NCBI RefSeq assembly: GCF_016316925.1 | Contig: NZ_JAEEGB010000004.1 | Span: 159,119 to 223,118 of the forward strand | DNA from: Clostridium aciditolerans | GTDB taxonomy: Bacteria > Bacillota > Clostridia > Clostridiales > Clostridiaceae | Direction of reading: 5' to 3' | DNA: 64,000 nucleotides | Part shown: positions 18,811 through 27,963 of the stretch, in pieces | How the letters are laid out: each line of letters starts with the position of its first letter | Numbering within the stretch: position 1 is the stretch's first letter | Program-made: the position numbers and the translations under genes | The notes under the pieces: generated by a model | Databases searched by the model: none | Told to the model about the DNA's origin: nothing | What the model saw: only the letters and a program-made list of their open reading frames with translations

Positions 18811-18858
18811 TTTATACGTTAATTATATGCACATTTTTCATTTTTGTCTACGTATAAA
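18811..18858 (-). promoter_or_regulatory. promoter of the DUF2087 regulator, bracketed by an inverted repeat
   Basis: Minus strand TAGACA (18845-18850), 17-nt spacer, TATAAT (18822-18827). The inverted arms TTTATACGT (18811-18819) and ACGTATAAA (18850-18858) sit on each side, a layout that fits binding by the encoded HTH protein. Confidence 0.6.
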
Positions 18859-18937
18859 TAAACTTTTTACAATTAAGTTTGTTTATCATTTGAACATATA
18901 GTTTTAATGTGGTATTTTATATAGTGCTGCTTATAAA

Positions 18938-18999
18938 AAATCTAAGTATAAATAAGTAGCTCCACTCACAATTATATGCTACTATTTATACTTAGATTT
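18938..18999 (-). terminator. intrinsic terminator after the GGDEF gene
   Basis: Arms of about 22 bp (AAATCTAAGTATAAATAAGTAGC and its near-complement) with a T-run on the minus strand, 10 nt beyond the stop at 19010. Confidence 0.8.
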
Positions 19000-19009
19000 A
19001 CTGGAGACT

Positions 19010-20521
19010 CTACACAAATTTACGGCCGTTCTCTAGTTTATTTTTATACATCTCTTTATCTGCTAATTCAATAATCTGTTCTATATTAAGATTCATTTCT
19101 GATTTATATAAGAATATACCTAAGCTTGCATTGATAAAATAAGGCTTACATTTATTCTTATTCAAATCTTTAAATCTATCCCTTATCCTGCCGCAGATCT
19201 TATTTATTTCATATTCACTTTTATTATCAAATAATATTATAAACTCATCTCCGCCATAACGGAAAATAACATCATTGGCTTGTATTTCTTCTTTAATGGC
19301 CTTACAGATCTCAATTATTAAATAGTCGCCTTCATTGTGTCCAAAGTTATCATTTACCATTTTGAGTTTGTCTATATCAACAAAGCAAATAGCAAATTCA
19401 TCATTTTCATTTTGTAGTCTTTCAAGCTTCCTCTTAGTTATATCCATTCCAATTCTTCTATTTAAAACGCCTGTTAAAGCATCTATAGACGCATGTGTGG
19501 TCAATTCATTCTCCATCCTCTTTATTTCTGTTATATCTGCTATGCCGGTTAAAATAGACTTCTCTCCAAAATAATCAATAAGCTCATAATTAACAATAAC
19601 CCACTTGCTCTGTCCTGAAAAAGTTTTATGTTCAACTACATAATCACGAAATTGTCCATTTTTCTGCAGCATATCAAGTATTAATTCCAAATCAGTTGTG
19701 TTTTTATATAAATCCTTGTGATTTAAAGTATCAACTTGATCTTTTGTAATATTATAAAATGCCATGGCTTTATTATTCGCATCTTGTATTTTGCCATCCT
19801 TAAGTCTAGATATAAATAAAGGAAAAGGATTCATCTCAAACAATTTTTGAAAAGTTAGCTTATCCTCTTTGATTCTTTCATCATTTAAAAAATTTTTAAC
19901 ATTATATCTGTACAAAACAAAGAATAAAACAAATGAAGCTATAACTGTAGTAGTGGAGTTTAATTGATTTATTATTGCCTTCTCTTTATTTTCACAAAAA
20001 AATGAAAGGCCAATTATAAAAAAAGTATGGTTAAGACTATATATCCAAAACATCGCTTTGGGGTATATGGGAATTATTAATACCACTACAAGAACAGTTA
20101 TGATATAGGCATCAATGTTTCCGGAAAATCTTTGACTATTTAGAGAAGTGACTGCTGCTGAAAAAATCCCTAAAAAAATATCTGAAATTACTGCTGCTTT
20201 AGCAATAAGAGAAGCTCTATACCGTTCTTTACTCTCCAATAACTTGAAAATTATAATGTAAATCATAGAAGATATGAAAACTATAATATGTATAACTATT
20301 AGTGTTTTTCTGTAAAGTACATTTATATTATTATTTTTATAGAAAATAAAGTCAGCGTAGAAGCTATAAAAACTTGCTATAAAAATTATCCAATTAAATA
20401 ACCTTCCACGCTGTAGACTTATTAAAATATACTTTCTTTCAAATTCTCTGCTATTTTTAAAATCCATTTTAAAAAGTGATTTTATTGAAATTTCATCAAT
20501 AAATTTTGAATAACCTCTCAT
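19010..20521 (-). CDS. membrane-bound PAS-GGDEF diguanylate cyclase
   Basis: 503 aa. Five or six membrane segments in residues 40-205, a PAS domain (about 215-330, FEMNPFPLFISR and NKAMAFYNITKDQV), then GGDEF (about 340-500) with VDIDKLKMVNDNFGHNEGDY and an intact RYGGDEFIILF core. Likely makes cyclic-di-GMP. No RxxD site is visible before GGDEF (QAND). ATG 20521 has a GAAAGGGAAAG site upstream. Single gene with terminator. Confidence 0.9.
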   Translation of the reverse strand: MRGYSKFIDEISIKSLFKMDFKNSREFERKYILISLQRGRLFNWIIFIASFYSFYADFIFYKNNNINVLYRKTLIVIHIIVFISSMIYIIIFKLLESKERYRASLIAKAAVISDIFLGIFSAAVTSLNSQRFSGNIDAYIITVLVVVLIIPIYPKAMFWIYSLNHTFFIIGLSFFCENKEKAIINQLNSTTTVIASFVLFFVLYRYNVKNFLNDERIKEDKLTFQKLFEMNPFPLFISRLKDGKIQDANNKAMAFYNITKDQVDTLNHKDLYKNTTDLELILDMLQKNGQFRDYVVEHKTFSGQSKWVIVNYELIDYFGEKSILTGIADITEIKRMENELTTHASIDALTGVLNRRIGMDITKRKLERLQNENDEFAICFVDIDKLKMVNDNFGHNEGDYLIIEICKAIKEEIQANDVIFRYGGDEFIILFDNKSEYEINKICGRIRDRFKDLNKNKCKPYFINASLGIFLYKSEMNLNIEQIIELADKEMYKNKLENGRKFV

Positions 20522-20577
20522 ATAAAACTCTTTCCCTTTCTAAGGAAATTTAATTACATTGAACAACGCATCTTCTG

Positions 20578-21633
20578 CTACAACAAGTAATTTTGCTGTA
20601 ATCTAGCTCTCTTTTCTTTATTAAAACCATATTCTTTTTCTAAATATTCATCAATAGAGCCGTATCTTTCTTTAATTGCATTTAAAGCACTTTCTATATA
20701 TTCTCTTCTTACCTCTATAAAGGACTTGAAAATTTCTTTGCTGTCTTCATCCATTAACAAATTGCTAAGGGATTTAATTAATGCTTCATTCATATTTGAG
20801 CGATATATATTAGTTAATAAATAATCTTCTATAACGGTTTCCTCTGGTACGCCTAATGCTAGCAATATTAACGCAGAACCTATACCTGTCCTATCTTTAC
20901 CAGCTGTACAATGCTGAATTATAGGCATTTTATCTGGATATTCAATACACTCCATAAGCTTTTTAAAGGCTTTGTTTTCAAATACCATCTCTAAATAACC
21001 CTTTTTAAGAAGCTCCCCTGGTTTCCCTAATGCTTCTAAGCTTTTACTTTCTTTTATTAATGAAAACATATCAAAATTCACATCACTATTATCTAAAGAT
21101 TTCATTCCAGAAATATTTAGATTTTTAATGCCTTCAATTAATGGATCTGGTTTTGCATTAACTTCCCCCTTTGAACGATAATCCAAAATTGTTTTTATAC
21201 CTAAGGTTTTTAGATATTCTATATCTTCTTCCGTTAAGCCCGCTAATTCATCAGAACGATAAAAAACATTCCATTTAACTCTTCTACCATCCTTTGTTTT
21301 ATATCCTCCTATATCACGAAAGTTACTAGTGCCCTTAAATGGTATTAATACTTCCGCAACTATTTCTGGATCATATCCCTCGGCTTTTAAAATAAAATAA
21401 TTTCTTCTATTAGTATCTGGATCATCAAAAATGACTTCCGCTTTTCCTTCTACAGTTGTAATACATTCTTCAATTCCATTTATTTCAGGAGTTTTATTCC
21501 AATAAATTTTAACCTGGTTAAGTTCCTCTTCCGACTTCCAGCTAATATTTATTTTGTTATCATTAATTCTTGTAATCTTTACATTTTTAAAATATTTTTT
21601 CTCTTTTTCTACCTTTAAAAAATCCATACTCAT
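20578..21633 (-). CDS. tyrosine-protein phosphatase (Y_phosphatase3 family)
   Basis: 351 aa. N-terminal ~100 residues look like a fibronectin-like beta domain (KITRINDNKINISWKSEEEL); the phosphatase domain begins FRDIGGYKTKDGRRVKWNVFYRS and carries the Cys-x5-Arg loop HCTAGKDRTGIGSAL near residue 240. Related clostridial and Listeria enzymes act on phosphotyrosine and also phosphoinositides, so substrate range is open. No signal peptide. Confidence 0.9.
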   Translation of the reverse strand: MSMDFLKVEKEKKYFKNVKITRINDNKINISWKSEEELNQVKIYWNKTPEINGIEECITTVEGKAEVIFDDPDTNRRNYFILKAEGYDPEIVAEVLIPFKGTSNFRDIGGYKTKDGRRVKWNVFYRSDELAGLTEEDIEYLKTLGIKTILDYRSKGEVNAKPDPLIEGIKNLNISGMKSLDNSDVNFDMFSLIKESKSLEALGKPGELLKKGYLEMVFENKAFKKLMECIEYPDKMPIIQHCTAGKDRTGIGSALILLALGVPEETVIEDYLLTNIYRSNMNEALIKSLSNLLMDEDSKEIFKSFIEVRREYIESALNAIKERYGSIDEYLEKEYGFNKEKRARLQQNYLL

Positions 21634-21853
21634 TCTCTCCTCAACACAAATTACATTTTATCCAACTTATAGAATGAAGTAAAAATTATAAATGTTATTT
21701 TAATACTTACTATTACTATTAAATCATATTCTTTTAATTTATGGTAGAATTTTCTTTGGCGCTACTAGTCACTTTCACTAATATCTACATAATTATTTGT
21801 CAGTTAAGTATTTTTTAATTGAGCATCTATAGAATAAGCTACTATATAATTCA

Positions 21854-23014
21854 TTACTTATTATTTTCAGAGTAAAATTTTAAAGCTTCTCCAATAAATT
21901 TAGATGCACCACTGCCATATTGCTTATCAATTGCTTTTTTCAAAATAGAATCTGACAAATAAAGCTCTGCTGTATAACCCCAATGATTCTCTCCCTCATC
22001 CACTTTGTAAAATTCTTGAATTTTTTTATTTGCACCTGATATTTCTTCAACAATTTGTTGAACTTCTTTTGAATAGGGATCTTTACTTAAGTCCGATGCA
22101 AGCTTTTTATATAGTTCCTCTATTTTAGGCTGTTTATCTCCCAAATAATTTTTTAGAGCTTCTCCGATAAATTTAGACGCACCATTACCATATTTCTTAT
22201 CAACTTCTTCTATCCACTTAGGAAATACTAAATAAATTTGCACCATATAGTACCAATGATCGTCTCCCATATCAGTTTTGAAAGCTTCATAATCTTTTTT
22301 AGCTATATTTGTTATTTCTTCAGCAATTTGTTGAATTTCCTTTGAAGAAGGATCTTTACTTAAGTCAGATACAAGCTTTTTAAATAGTTCTTTTAATTTT
22401 GGATGCTTATCTTCCAAAAAATCTTTTTTAAACTTATCATATTGTTCTGCTAAAATTAGCGTGTCACTATTAAGATTTTTCTTTACAGCTTTAGCATACT
22501 TCTCAATACTTCCATATTGCTTTATGGCCATTTTAGCAATTTCATCTTCCTTAGATTTACATTTTTCAATAAGTTCATTATATTTATCTACACTACCCCA
22601 ACTTTTAATTACCTTATCCTCATGTTCTACTTTAAATTCTTCCAATACATTATAATATTCACTCATATCAAATTCTTTAAAATTCATCGTGCTTTCTCCT
22701 TTTAATGTTTTATTTATAAGCTCTATTAAACCATTCAATCTTTTGCGTTTTAACATAAGCAACTTTTTCTGATTTTTTAGAGCTTGCATTTTATCAAAAT
22801 ATGGACTCAACATTATCTCTTTAATATCTTTTAAAGGTATATCAAGTTCTTTGAAAAATAAAATTTGCTGCAGAGTTTTAAGGGCTTCATCATCATAAAG
22901 TCTATATCCTGCCTCTGTAATTTCACTTGGTTTTAACAATCCTATTTCATCATAGTAATGTAGTGCGCGCACACTTATTCCTGTCAAATCCGAAACTTGT
23001 TTTACTGTTCTCAT
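21854..23014 (-). CDS. MerR-family regulator with tandemly duplicated TipAS-like ligand domain
   Basis: 386 aa. MerR HTH (1-70, RALHYYDEIGLLKPSEITEA), helical linker to about 110, then a C-terminal half built from two copies of a ~92-residue TipAS-like unit, about 202-293 and 294-386. Both copies show HPKLKELFKKL / QPKIEELYKKL, LSKDPSSKEIQQIAEEI / LSKDPYSKEVQQIVEEI, DDHWYYMVQIYL / ENHWGYTAELYL and ASKFIGEALKNY / ASKFIGEALKFY. TipAS domains bind hydrophobic cyclic antibiotics; the second MerR gene in the window (27041-27805) has one copy. A MerR-type promoter with 19-nt spacer lies upstream. Confidence 0.9.
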   Translation of the reverse strand: MRTVKQVSDLTGISVRALHYYDEIGLLKPSEITEAGYRLYDDEALKTLQQILFFKELDIPLKDIKEIMLSPYFDKMQALKNQKKLLMLKRKRLNGLIELINKTLKGESTMNFKEFDMSEYYNVLEEFKVEHEDKVIKSWGSVDKYNELIEKCKSKEDEIAKMAIKQYGSIEKYAKAVKKNLNSDTLILAEQYDKFKKDFLEDKHPKLKELFKKLVSDLSKDPSSKEIQQIAEEITNIAKKDYEAFKTDMGDDHWYYMVQIYLVFPKWIEEVDKKYGNGASKFIGEALKNYLGDKQPKIEELYKKLASDLSKDPYSKEVQQIVEEISGANKKIQEFYKVDEGENHWGYTAELYLSDSILKKAIDKQYGSGASKFIGEALKFYSENNK

Positions 23015-23107
23015 TGCTACACCTCAAAGTTTGATTTTAGAGCTTATAATATTATCTAATACTCAGCCGGCTATGAGCTTTTGTTAATATATTCAAGCTC
23101 TATTTTT

Positions 23108-23138
23108 ATATTACACTATGCCGTGGTGTTAGGGTCAA
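23108..23138 (-). promoter_or_regulatory. MerR-type promoter with 19-nt spacer
   Basis: Minus strand TTGACC (23133-23138), 19 nt, TAATAT (23108-23113). The over-long spacer carries an imperfect dyad (CTAACACCACGGCATAGTG), the arrangement by which MerR proteins activate by DNA distortion. Drives the gene starting at 23014, so autoregulation is likely. Confidence 0.65.
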
Positions 23139-23187
23139 CACTTTACAAAGGATTTATCATCAACTTTCTTCTTGAAACAAAATAAGA

Positions 23188-23221
23188 AGGAGAACCTCCT
23201 CCCTCTAGATTTGGTTCTCCT
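23188..23221 (-). terminator. terminator after selO
   Basis: Stem AGGAGAACC / GGTTCTCCT with a T-rich tail on the minus strand, about 80 nt past the selO stop. Confidence 0.7.
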
Positions 23222-23302
23222 CTATTACTTAAATACATTATATTGAAAATTATCTTTTTTAGTTTTCAATTGGTACTAGTTAGCTAGCTTAATGCTTCTA
23301 TA

Positions 23303-24778
23303 TCATGTACCGCAAAAAGTTCGGTAAGGACGGTCTGATTTCTCTGGTAATGTGGAATAATCCTCCTGTTCAGGAGAGTGTCCGTAAGGGCAGGAAAGAA
23401 CATTAATAAGTCTTTCCATCACACTGTAGTCTCCATGTTTCACCGCAGCTTCTAGTGCTTCTTCTACGCGGTGGTTCCGAGGAATTATAGCTGGGTTATT
23501 GCTTTGCATCAACTGATATGAGGAGGCTTTTGGTTCCTGCTGTCTATCTAGTCTCGCCTGCCACAGCTCATGCCACTGAGTAAATTCTGTGGTGTCAAAC
23601 ATCATCGTATCCGACAACTTATTAAAAGTTAATGCACGGAAGGTATTGGTGTAGTCCGCACCATACTTCTGCATCATATTTAGTAGGTCTTCAATTAGAG
23701 CCTCATCCTCCTGTTCTTCGTTAAAGATTCCCAGTTTTGCTCTCATTCCTTCCAGCCAATTAATATTATATAACTCAGCAAAATCTGAAATTGCATCCTG
23801 GGCCAGTTTTACAGCCTGCTCCTGGTTGTCATGCAGCAGCGGTAGTAAAGTTTCAGCAAATCTCGCTAGGTTCCACGCTGCAATATTGGGCTGATTGCCA
23901 TAGGCATAGCGGCCACGAATGTCAATAGAGCTAAATACCGTTGCTGGATCGTAAGTATCCATGAATGCGCAAGGGCCGTAATCAATAGTTTCTCCACTAA
24001 TGGTCATATTGTCAGTATTCATAACTCCGTGAATAAAACCAACTAACTGCCATTTTGCAATCAGCACAGCTTGCCGTTTGATTACTTCTTTAAGCAGGGA
24101 GAGATAGCGGTTCTCATCATCACTAACCTCAGGAAAATGCCTTTTCAATGCGTAATCAGCCAGAGCTTGAAGCTCCTGAGTAGTGCCCCATTGTGCAGCA
24201 TATTGAAAGGTACCCACCCGCAGATGACTAGCCGCCACACGGGTAAGAATTGCGCCAGGCTGCTCTGTTTCGCGGATTATTGACTCACCGGTTGTCACCA
24301 CTGCTAGACTGCGGGTGGTTGGAATACCAAGTCCATACATTGCTTCGCTAATAATATATTCCCGCAGCATCGGTCCAAGTGCCGCTCGGCCATCGCCTCC
24401 GCGGGAATAGGGCGTTTCACCTGAACCCTTTAACTGAATATCAAATCTTTCGCCTTTGGGAGTAATCTGTTCACCAAGCAGCACAGCTCTACCGTCGCCA
24501 AGCATTGTAAAATGTCCGAATTGATGCCCTGCATAAGCTTGAGCAAGAGGTAACGCGCCGTCCGGAATCTTGTTGCCAGCAAATACTTCTGTACCATCAT
24601 CGCTTTTCAATGCCAGGAAGTTCAACCCCAGGGATGTTGCTAAGGAATCATTGAAAATAATCAACTTCGGTGAGGGTACAGGAGTTGGATTCTGTCTGGT
24701 AAAAAATGATTTTGGAAGACGAGCATAACTGTTGTCTAAATTCCATCCTGTTTCTATTATTTCTTTTGTCTCTATCAT
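23303..24778 (-). CDS. selO: protein adenylyltransferase SelO (YdiU/UPF0061)
   Basis: 491 aa, normal length. Pseudokinase fold that transfers AMP to Ser/Thr/Tyr of target proteins under redox stress. Seen: [11 protein letters not shown], the [17 protein letters not shown] loop, [35 protein letters not shown] (catalytic-like loop and metal DFG-equivalent) and the C-terminal YRTFCGT with a conserved Cys. Base composition (about 45% GC) is distinctly higher than the flanking AT-rich genes, suggesting acquisition by transfer. Single gene with its own RBS and terminator. Confidence 0.95.
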   Translation of the reverse strand: MIETKEIIETGWNLDNSYARLPKSFFTRQNPTPVPSPKLIIFNDSLATSLGLNFLALKSDDGTEVFAGNKIPDGALPLAQAYAGHQFGHFTMLGDGRAVLLGEQITPKGERFDIQLKGSGETPYSRGGDGRAALGPMLREYIISEAMYGLGIPTTRSLAVVTTGESIIRETEQPGAILTRVAASHLRVGTFQYAAQWGTTQELQALADYALKRHFPEVSDDENRYLSLLKEVIKRQAVLIAKWQLVGFIHGVMNTDNMTISGETIDYGPCAFMDTYDPATVFSSIDIRGRYAYGNQPNIAAWNLARFAETLLPLLHDNQEQAVKLAQDAISDFAELYNINWLEGMRAKLGIFNEEQEDEALIEDLLNMMQKYGADYTNTFRALTFNKLSDTMMFDTTEFTQWHELWQARLDRQQEPKASSYQLMQSNNPAIIPRNHRVEEALEAAVKHGDYSVMERLINVLSCPYGHSPEQEDYSTLPEKSDRPYRTFCGT

Positions 24779-25178
24779 AGTATCTCCTTTCCTCCTTCTA
24801 TTTTTTTGTATCTTAACTTTTTCTTTTAGATAAAATAAAAATTATAGGTATTCTATGATATTTTTAGTTATTTATTTTCTATGTCAACATAACACAACCC
24901 TTTTTAGTGTCTGCTTCTGCTAATTTATTATACTCTTTACACAAAGATGCGTTCTATAAGTATTTTGAACTTAAATTTTATAAACCCACCATCTTTTAAA
25001 ACACTATATTAAGTTATTTTATTTATATTTTTATTCTTAACTTTATTTTATTCATATAATGATTTAAAACTTGGTCGGTTTATTTCTAGTAAGAGACTTT
25101 AATATCTTAAAAAATAAAAAATCGCCTTTTCTTTTATATCATCTCTTACTGAATATGTTATTTCAATAAAAATAACTC
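24779..25178. other. AT-rich intergenic region without recognisable gene
   Basis: Long AT-rich gap between selO (leaving to the left) and the rhodanese promoter (going right). I see no open frame of note, no repeat and no RNA fold beyond short A/T runs. It probably holds the selO promoter near its left end. Confidence 0.5.
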
Positions 25179-25206
25179 TTGATTTTATACCCCTAGGTGG
25201 TATAAT
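25179..25206 (+). promoter_or_regulatory. promoter with CsoR/CstR-type operator in its spacer
   Basis: TTGATT (25179-25184), 16 nt, TATAAT (25201-25206). The spacer and -10 hold ATACCCCTAGGTGGTAT (25187-25203), the palindromic ATACC...GGTAT operator type bound by CsoR-family repressors; the CstR branch senses persulfides and controls rhodaneses. Position over the promoter and the downstream gene agree. No csoR/cstR gene is in the window. Confidence 0.6.
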
Positions 25207-25277
25207 TGTTTTATAGTTAGAAATTTGGATTATACTATTAATATGAAAATTAATATTATAGATGAGGAGTGCTTACA

Positions 25278-25667
25278 ATGCAAAACTTTATTTTAATACT
25301 TGGTGTTGCTATCTTAGCTTTTATACTATACCGTAGATTTGCCTTTACTACTAATAAGAATATACAGAATGTTACCGCTGATGAAGCTCATCAGTTAATT
25401 AAAACTACTAAAAATCTCATAATTCTAGATGTAAGGTCAAAGCAAGAGTTTAAGTCTGGTCATATACCTAGTTCAAAGTCTATTCCTGTAGGAGAACTTT
25501 CTTCAAGAATTAATGAACTTGAAAAATATAAAGATAATCCTATATTAGTTCACTGTGCTTCAGGCGGTAGAAGCCCAGCAGCAGTAAGAGTTCTTTTAAA
25601 ACATAATTTTAGTAAAATATATCATATGAATCGCGGTTTATCCGGTTGGAAATATGGCTTAAAATAA
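25278..25667 (+). CDS. membrane-anchored rhodanese-like sulfurtransferase
   Basis: About 129 aa. N-terminal membrane segment (FILILGVAILAFILYRR), then one rhodanese domain with LDVRSKQEFKSGHIP and the active-site loop HCASGGRSPAAV. Transfers sulfane sulfur via the loop Cys. ATG 25278 is chosen because GAGGAG lies 8 nt upstream; a GTG at 25269 would overlap it. Monocistronic, with a shared terminator downstream and a persulfide-type operator upstream. Confidence 0.92.
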   Translation: MQNFILILGVAILAFILYRRFAFTTNKNIQNVTADEAHQLIKTTKNLIILDVRSKQEFKSGHIPSSKSIPVGELSSRINELEKYKDNPILVHCASGGRSPAAVRVLLKHNFSKIYHMNRGLSGWKYGLK

Positions 25668-25684
25668 TATATAAGTAAGATAAG

Positions 25685-25716
25685 ATGTGGTAGTCCAAAA
25701 TGCTGGATTACCACAT
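25685..25716. terminator. terminator shared by convergent rhodanese and XRE-TPR genes
   Basis: Stem ATGTGGTAGTCC / GGATTACCACAT between the two convergent stops. Confidence 0.65.
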
Positions 25717-25743
25717 TTATACTATGACTCTAAACTAATGTAA

Positions 25744-26856
25744 TTATTTTTTACTTAAGGAATTTTCCTCTAACTTTTTCAACTCATTCATTATACTTAT
25801 GAATTCTTCACTTTCTCTAATTATATCAAATATCGGCTGTTCAAAAATCTTGAATATATTCTCATATAAATTCATTGTTATTGTGCGAGTTCCAACTGGA
25901 ATTTCATTAAAACACCAAATAGAACTAAATTTAGCTGGCTCATTTATATCATTCTTCTTTATATCTTCTATCATATTATATAACATGTCTATCGCTTTTT
26001 TTGTTTCATTAAATTGTAAATATGTTTCAGCGAAATTTAAATATTCCATTGTTAATCCAAATGCTGAATATTCATCAGTAGAAAAGACTTTTTTTACATT
26101 AATAGATAAGTTATAATATTTTTCTATCATCTTTAAATCCTTTTCTTCTTTCATAAATGAGTTGGCCAGTCCCATACATACCATACCTATATCATTGACA
26201 CTTTTGTACAGACTACTTTGTAGTAGTTCTCTCGCTTTTTTTAGTTCATTCCTTTTGATATGTATGCCAGCAAGCAACATATCTGGGTCAAGCTTACTTT
26301 TATTAATTTTACTCAAAGCCTCTATAGCTTTATCCTCTTCCTCTATTGATGGGTACAATGCACCAAGTTGATATAATGCCGCTTCAACTAACTCTGCTTT
26401 ACTGCAATTTTGAGATACATCTTCAAATAATTCAATAGAGTAATTTATCATATTCTTACCGATTTCTTTATCTGAACTTTTCCATGAATACATTGTAAAT
26501 AGAAATCCTACTCTAAGTTTTAAATAATAACTTGATGGATACTTTAATACATAATTCTTGCACTTATCTATTGCCTCATCTAAAGCACCATTGCTAAATA
26601 GACTCTCACATTCACTAAATATTTTCATAACTTCCTCATCTGAAAGCTCAATTTTAAAATTTAGTAATTTATCAATTGTAATATTAAAAAATGTTGCAAT
26701 CACTGGTAATAAAGTTATATCTGGATATGAACTTCCACTTTCCCATTTTGATACTGCTGCTGTTGATACTCCAATAAAATTTCCTAATTGTTCCTGAGTA
26801 ATTCCCTTTTCTTTTCTTAGTTTTAAAATAACTTCCCCTATAAGTAATTTATCCAC
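25744..26856 (-). CDS. XRE-family HTH regulator with TPR-like helical domain
   Basis: 370 aa. HTH_3 domain at residues 8-65 (LRKEKGITQEQLGNFIGVST, then KWESGSSYPDI). The remaining ~290 residues are helical repeats of TPR character (for example LDEAIDKCKNYVLKYPSSYY, ELKKARELLQSSLYKSVNDI, ETYLQFNETKKAIDMLYNMI). This plan resembles peptide-responsive RRNPP regulators, but no small secreted peptide gene is adjacent, so ligand unknown. Confidence 0.85.
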   Translation of the reverse strand: MDKLLIGEVILKLRKEKGITQEQLGNFIGVSTAAVSKWESGSSYPDITLLPVIATFFNITIDKLLNFKIELSDEEVMKIFSECESLFSNGALDEAIDKCKNYVLKYPSSYYLKLRVGFLFTMYSWKSSDKEIGKNMINYSIELFEDVSQNCSKAELVEAALYQLGALYPSIEEEDKAIEALSKINKSKLDPDMLLAGIHIKRNELKKARELLQSSLYKSVNDIGMVCMGLANSFMKEEKDLKMIEKYYNLSINVKKVFSTDEYSAFGLTMEYLNFAETYLQFNETKKAIDMLYNMIEDIKKNDINEPAKFSSIWCFNEIPVGTRTITMNLYENIFKIFEQPIFDIIRESEEFISIMNELKKLEENSLSKK

Positions 26857-27006
26857 GCTTAATCACTCTCCTAATTTCATTTTGCTTTAAGAGCTCTTAT
26901 ACTTTTATTGTAATTTAATTTTCTTCATATACCAATAGACACATAGTTGAATGCTGCATGATAAATTTAACCGCTAGTTAAGTTACAACTAAATTTAGAC
27001 AAAACA

Positions 27007-27032
27007 AACATCGGAGAAGTACCCCGATGTTT
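27007..27032 (-). terminator. terminator after the MerR-TipAS gene
   Basis: Stem AACATCGG / CCGATGTT followed by T-rich sequence on the minus strand, 9 nt beyond the stop at 27041. Confidence 0.75.
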
Positions 27033-27040
27033 TATGATTT

Positions 27041-27805
27041 CTATTTATTCATTCCTGTATAAATTAAAATAGCATCTCTTAGAAAAGCTGCTAAGCCTGG
27101 TTGATTCTTATCATAGTATGCTGTGAATCTTTCGTCATCTACATACATCTGAGCAAGGCCTGCATGTGCTTCTTTGCTGTAGCTAGGCCAAGAATAACTT
27201 AGCCACTGACGATGCAAATCTGCAGCTTTCTGTGCAAGTTCACCTTCAGGATCACCAGTCTCAAAGGCTTTGCTTAGCGTCTCAATTACATCACGTCCAA
27301 GTTTTTCTAACTCAGCATATTGCTCTTCTGTCATGTTTTTCAATTTTTTATTTGATTTATCTATTGTTTCGTCACCATATTTTTCTCTGATTTCTTTACC
27401 ATATTTTTTCTCATTTTCATCAATCATCTTTTGTTTAAAGCCTTCAAATTTTTCTTTATTACTCATTTTAATTCTCCCTTCCGTTGCAGCTATTGTTTTA
27501 TCAACATTTGCAATTAACATGTTTAATTGTTCTCGTTTTTCAAGAAGCTTCTCACGATGTTCTCTAAGTGCAGCTGTACCATCAAAGGAGGGCGAAGTTA
27601 TTATTTCCTTAATACTCTCTAAGCTTACCCCTAGCTCTCTATAAAATAGTATTTGCTGTAATCTATCAACTTCTTTTTCTCCGTAAATGCGATATCCTGA
27701 AGAATTGATTCTTGCCGGCTTAAGAATTCCAATCTCATCATAATATCGTAGTGTCCTAGTGCTGACACCTGCCATTTTCCCTAGTTTTTGCACCGTGTAT
27801 TCCAT
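27041..27805 (-). CDS. MerR-family regulator with single TipAS domain
   Basis: About 254 aa. MerR HTH (MEYTVQKLGKMAGVSTRTLR, then YYDEIGILKPARINSSGYRI), coiled linker, and one TipAS domain near the C terminus (LHRQWLSYSWPSYSKEAHAG, LAQMYVDDERFTAYYDKNQP). I start at ATG 27805, 5 nt after AGGAGAGGG; the longer frame from 27829 contains that site. TipA-type proteins bind thiopeptide-like drugs and activate multidrug responses; no transporter gene adjoins it here. MerR-type promoter upstream. Confidence 0.92.
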   Translation of the reverse strand: MEYTVQKLGKMAGVSTRTLRYYDEIGILKPARINSSGYRIYGEKEVDRLQQILFYRELGVSLESIKEIITSPSFDGTAALREHREKLLEKREQLNMLIANVDKTIAATEGRIKMSNKEKFEGFKQKMIDENEKKYGKEIREKYGDETIDKSNKKLKNMTEEQYAELEKLGRDVIETLSKAFETGDPEGELAQKAADLHRQWLSYSWPSYSKEAHAGLAQMYVDDERFTAYYDKNQPGLAAFLRDAILIYTGMNK

Positions 27806-27873
27806 TTGTACCCTCTCCTGTATTCTCAATATGCATATTAAGGCTATCAGTCAGTATGCCTCCTGACAACATT

Positions 27874-27904
27874 AATATACACCTTTACGCAACGTGAATG
27901 TCAA
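27874..27904 (-). promoter_or_regulatory. MerR-type promoter with 19-nt spacer
   Basis: Minus strand TTGACA (27899-27904), 19-nt spacer TTCACGTTGCGTAAAGGTG, TATATT (27874-27879). The TTCACGT...AGGTG dyad-like spacer fits a MerR/TipA operator and suggests autoregulation. Confidence 0.65.
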
Positions 27905-27920
27905 TAAGTTTTTTTAAAAT

Positions 27921-27957
27921 TTAAGCACTGCAAACCCATACTGTTTACAGTGCTTAA
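27921..27957 (-). terminator. terminator after the hemerythrin gene
   Basis: Stem TTAAGCACTG / CAGTGCTTAA with a T-rich minus-strand tail, 6 nt after the stop at 27964. Confidence 0.7.
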
Positions 27958-27963
27958 ATCGAT

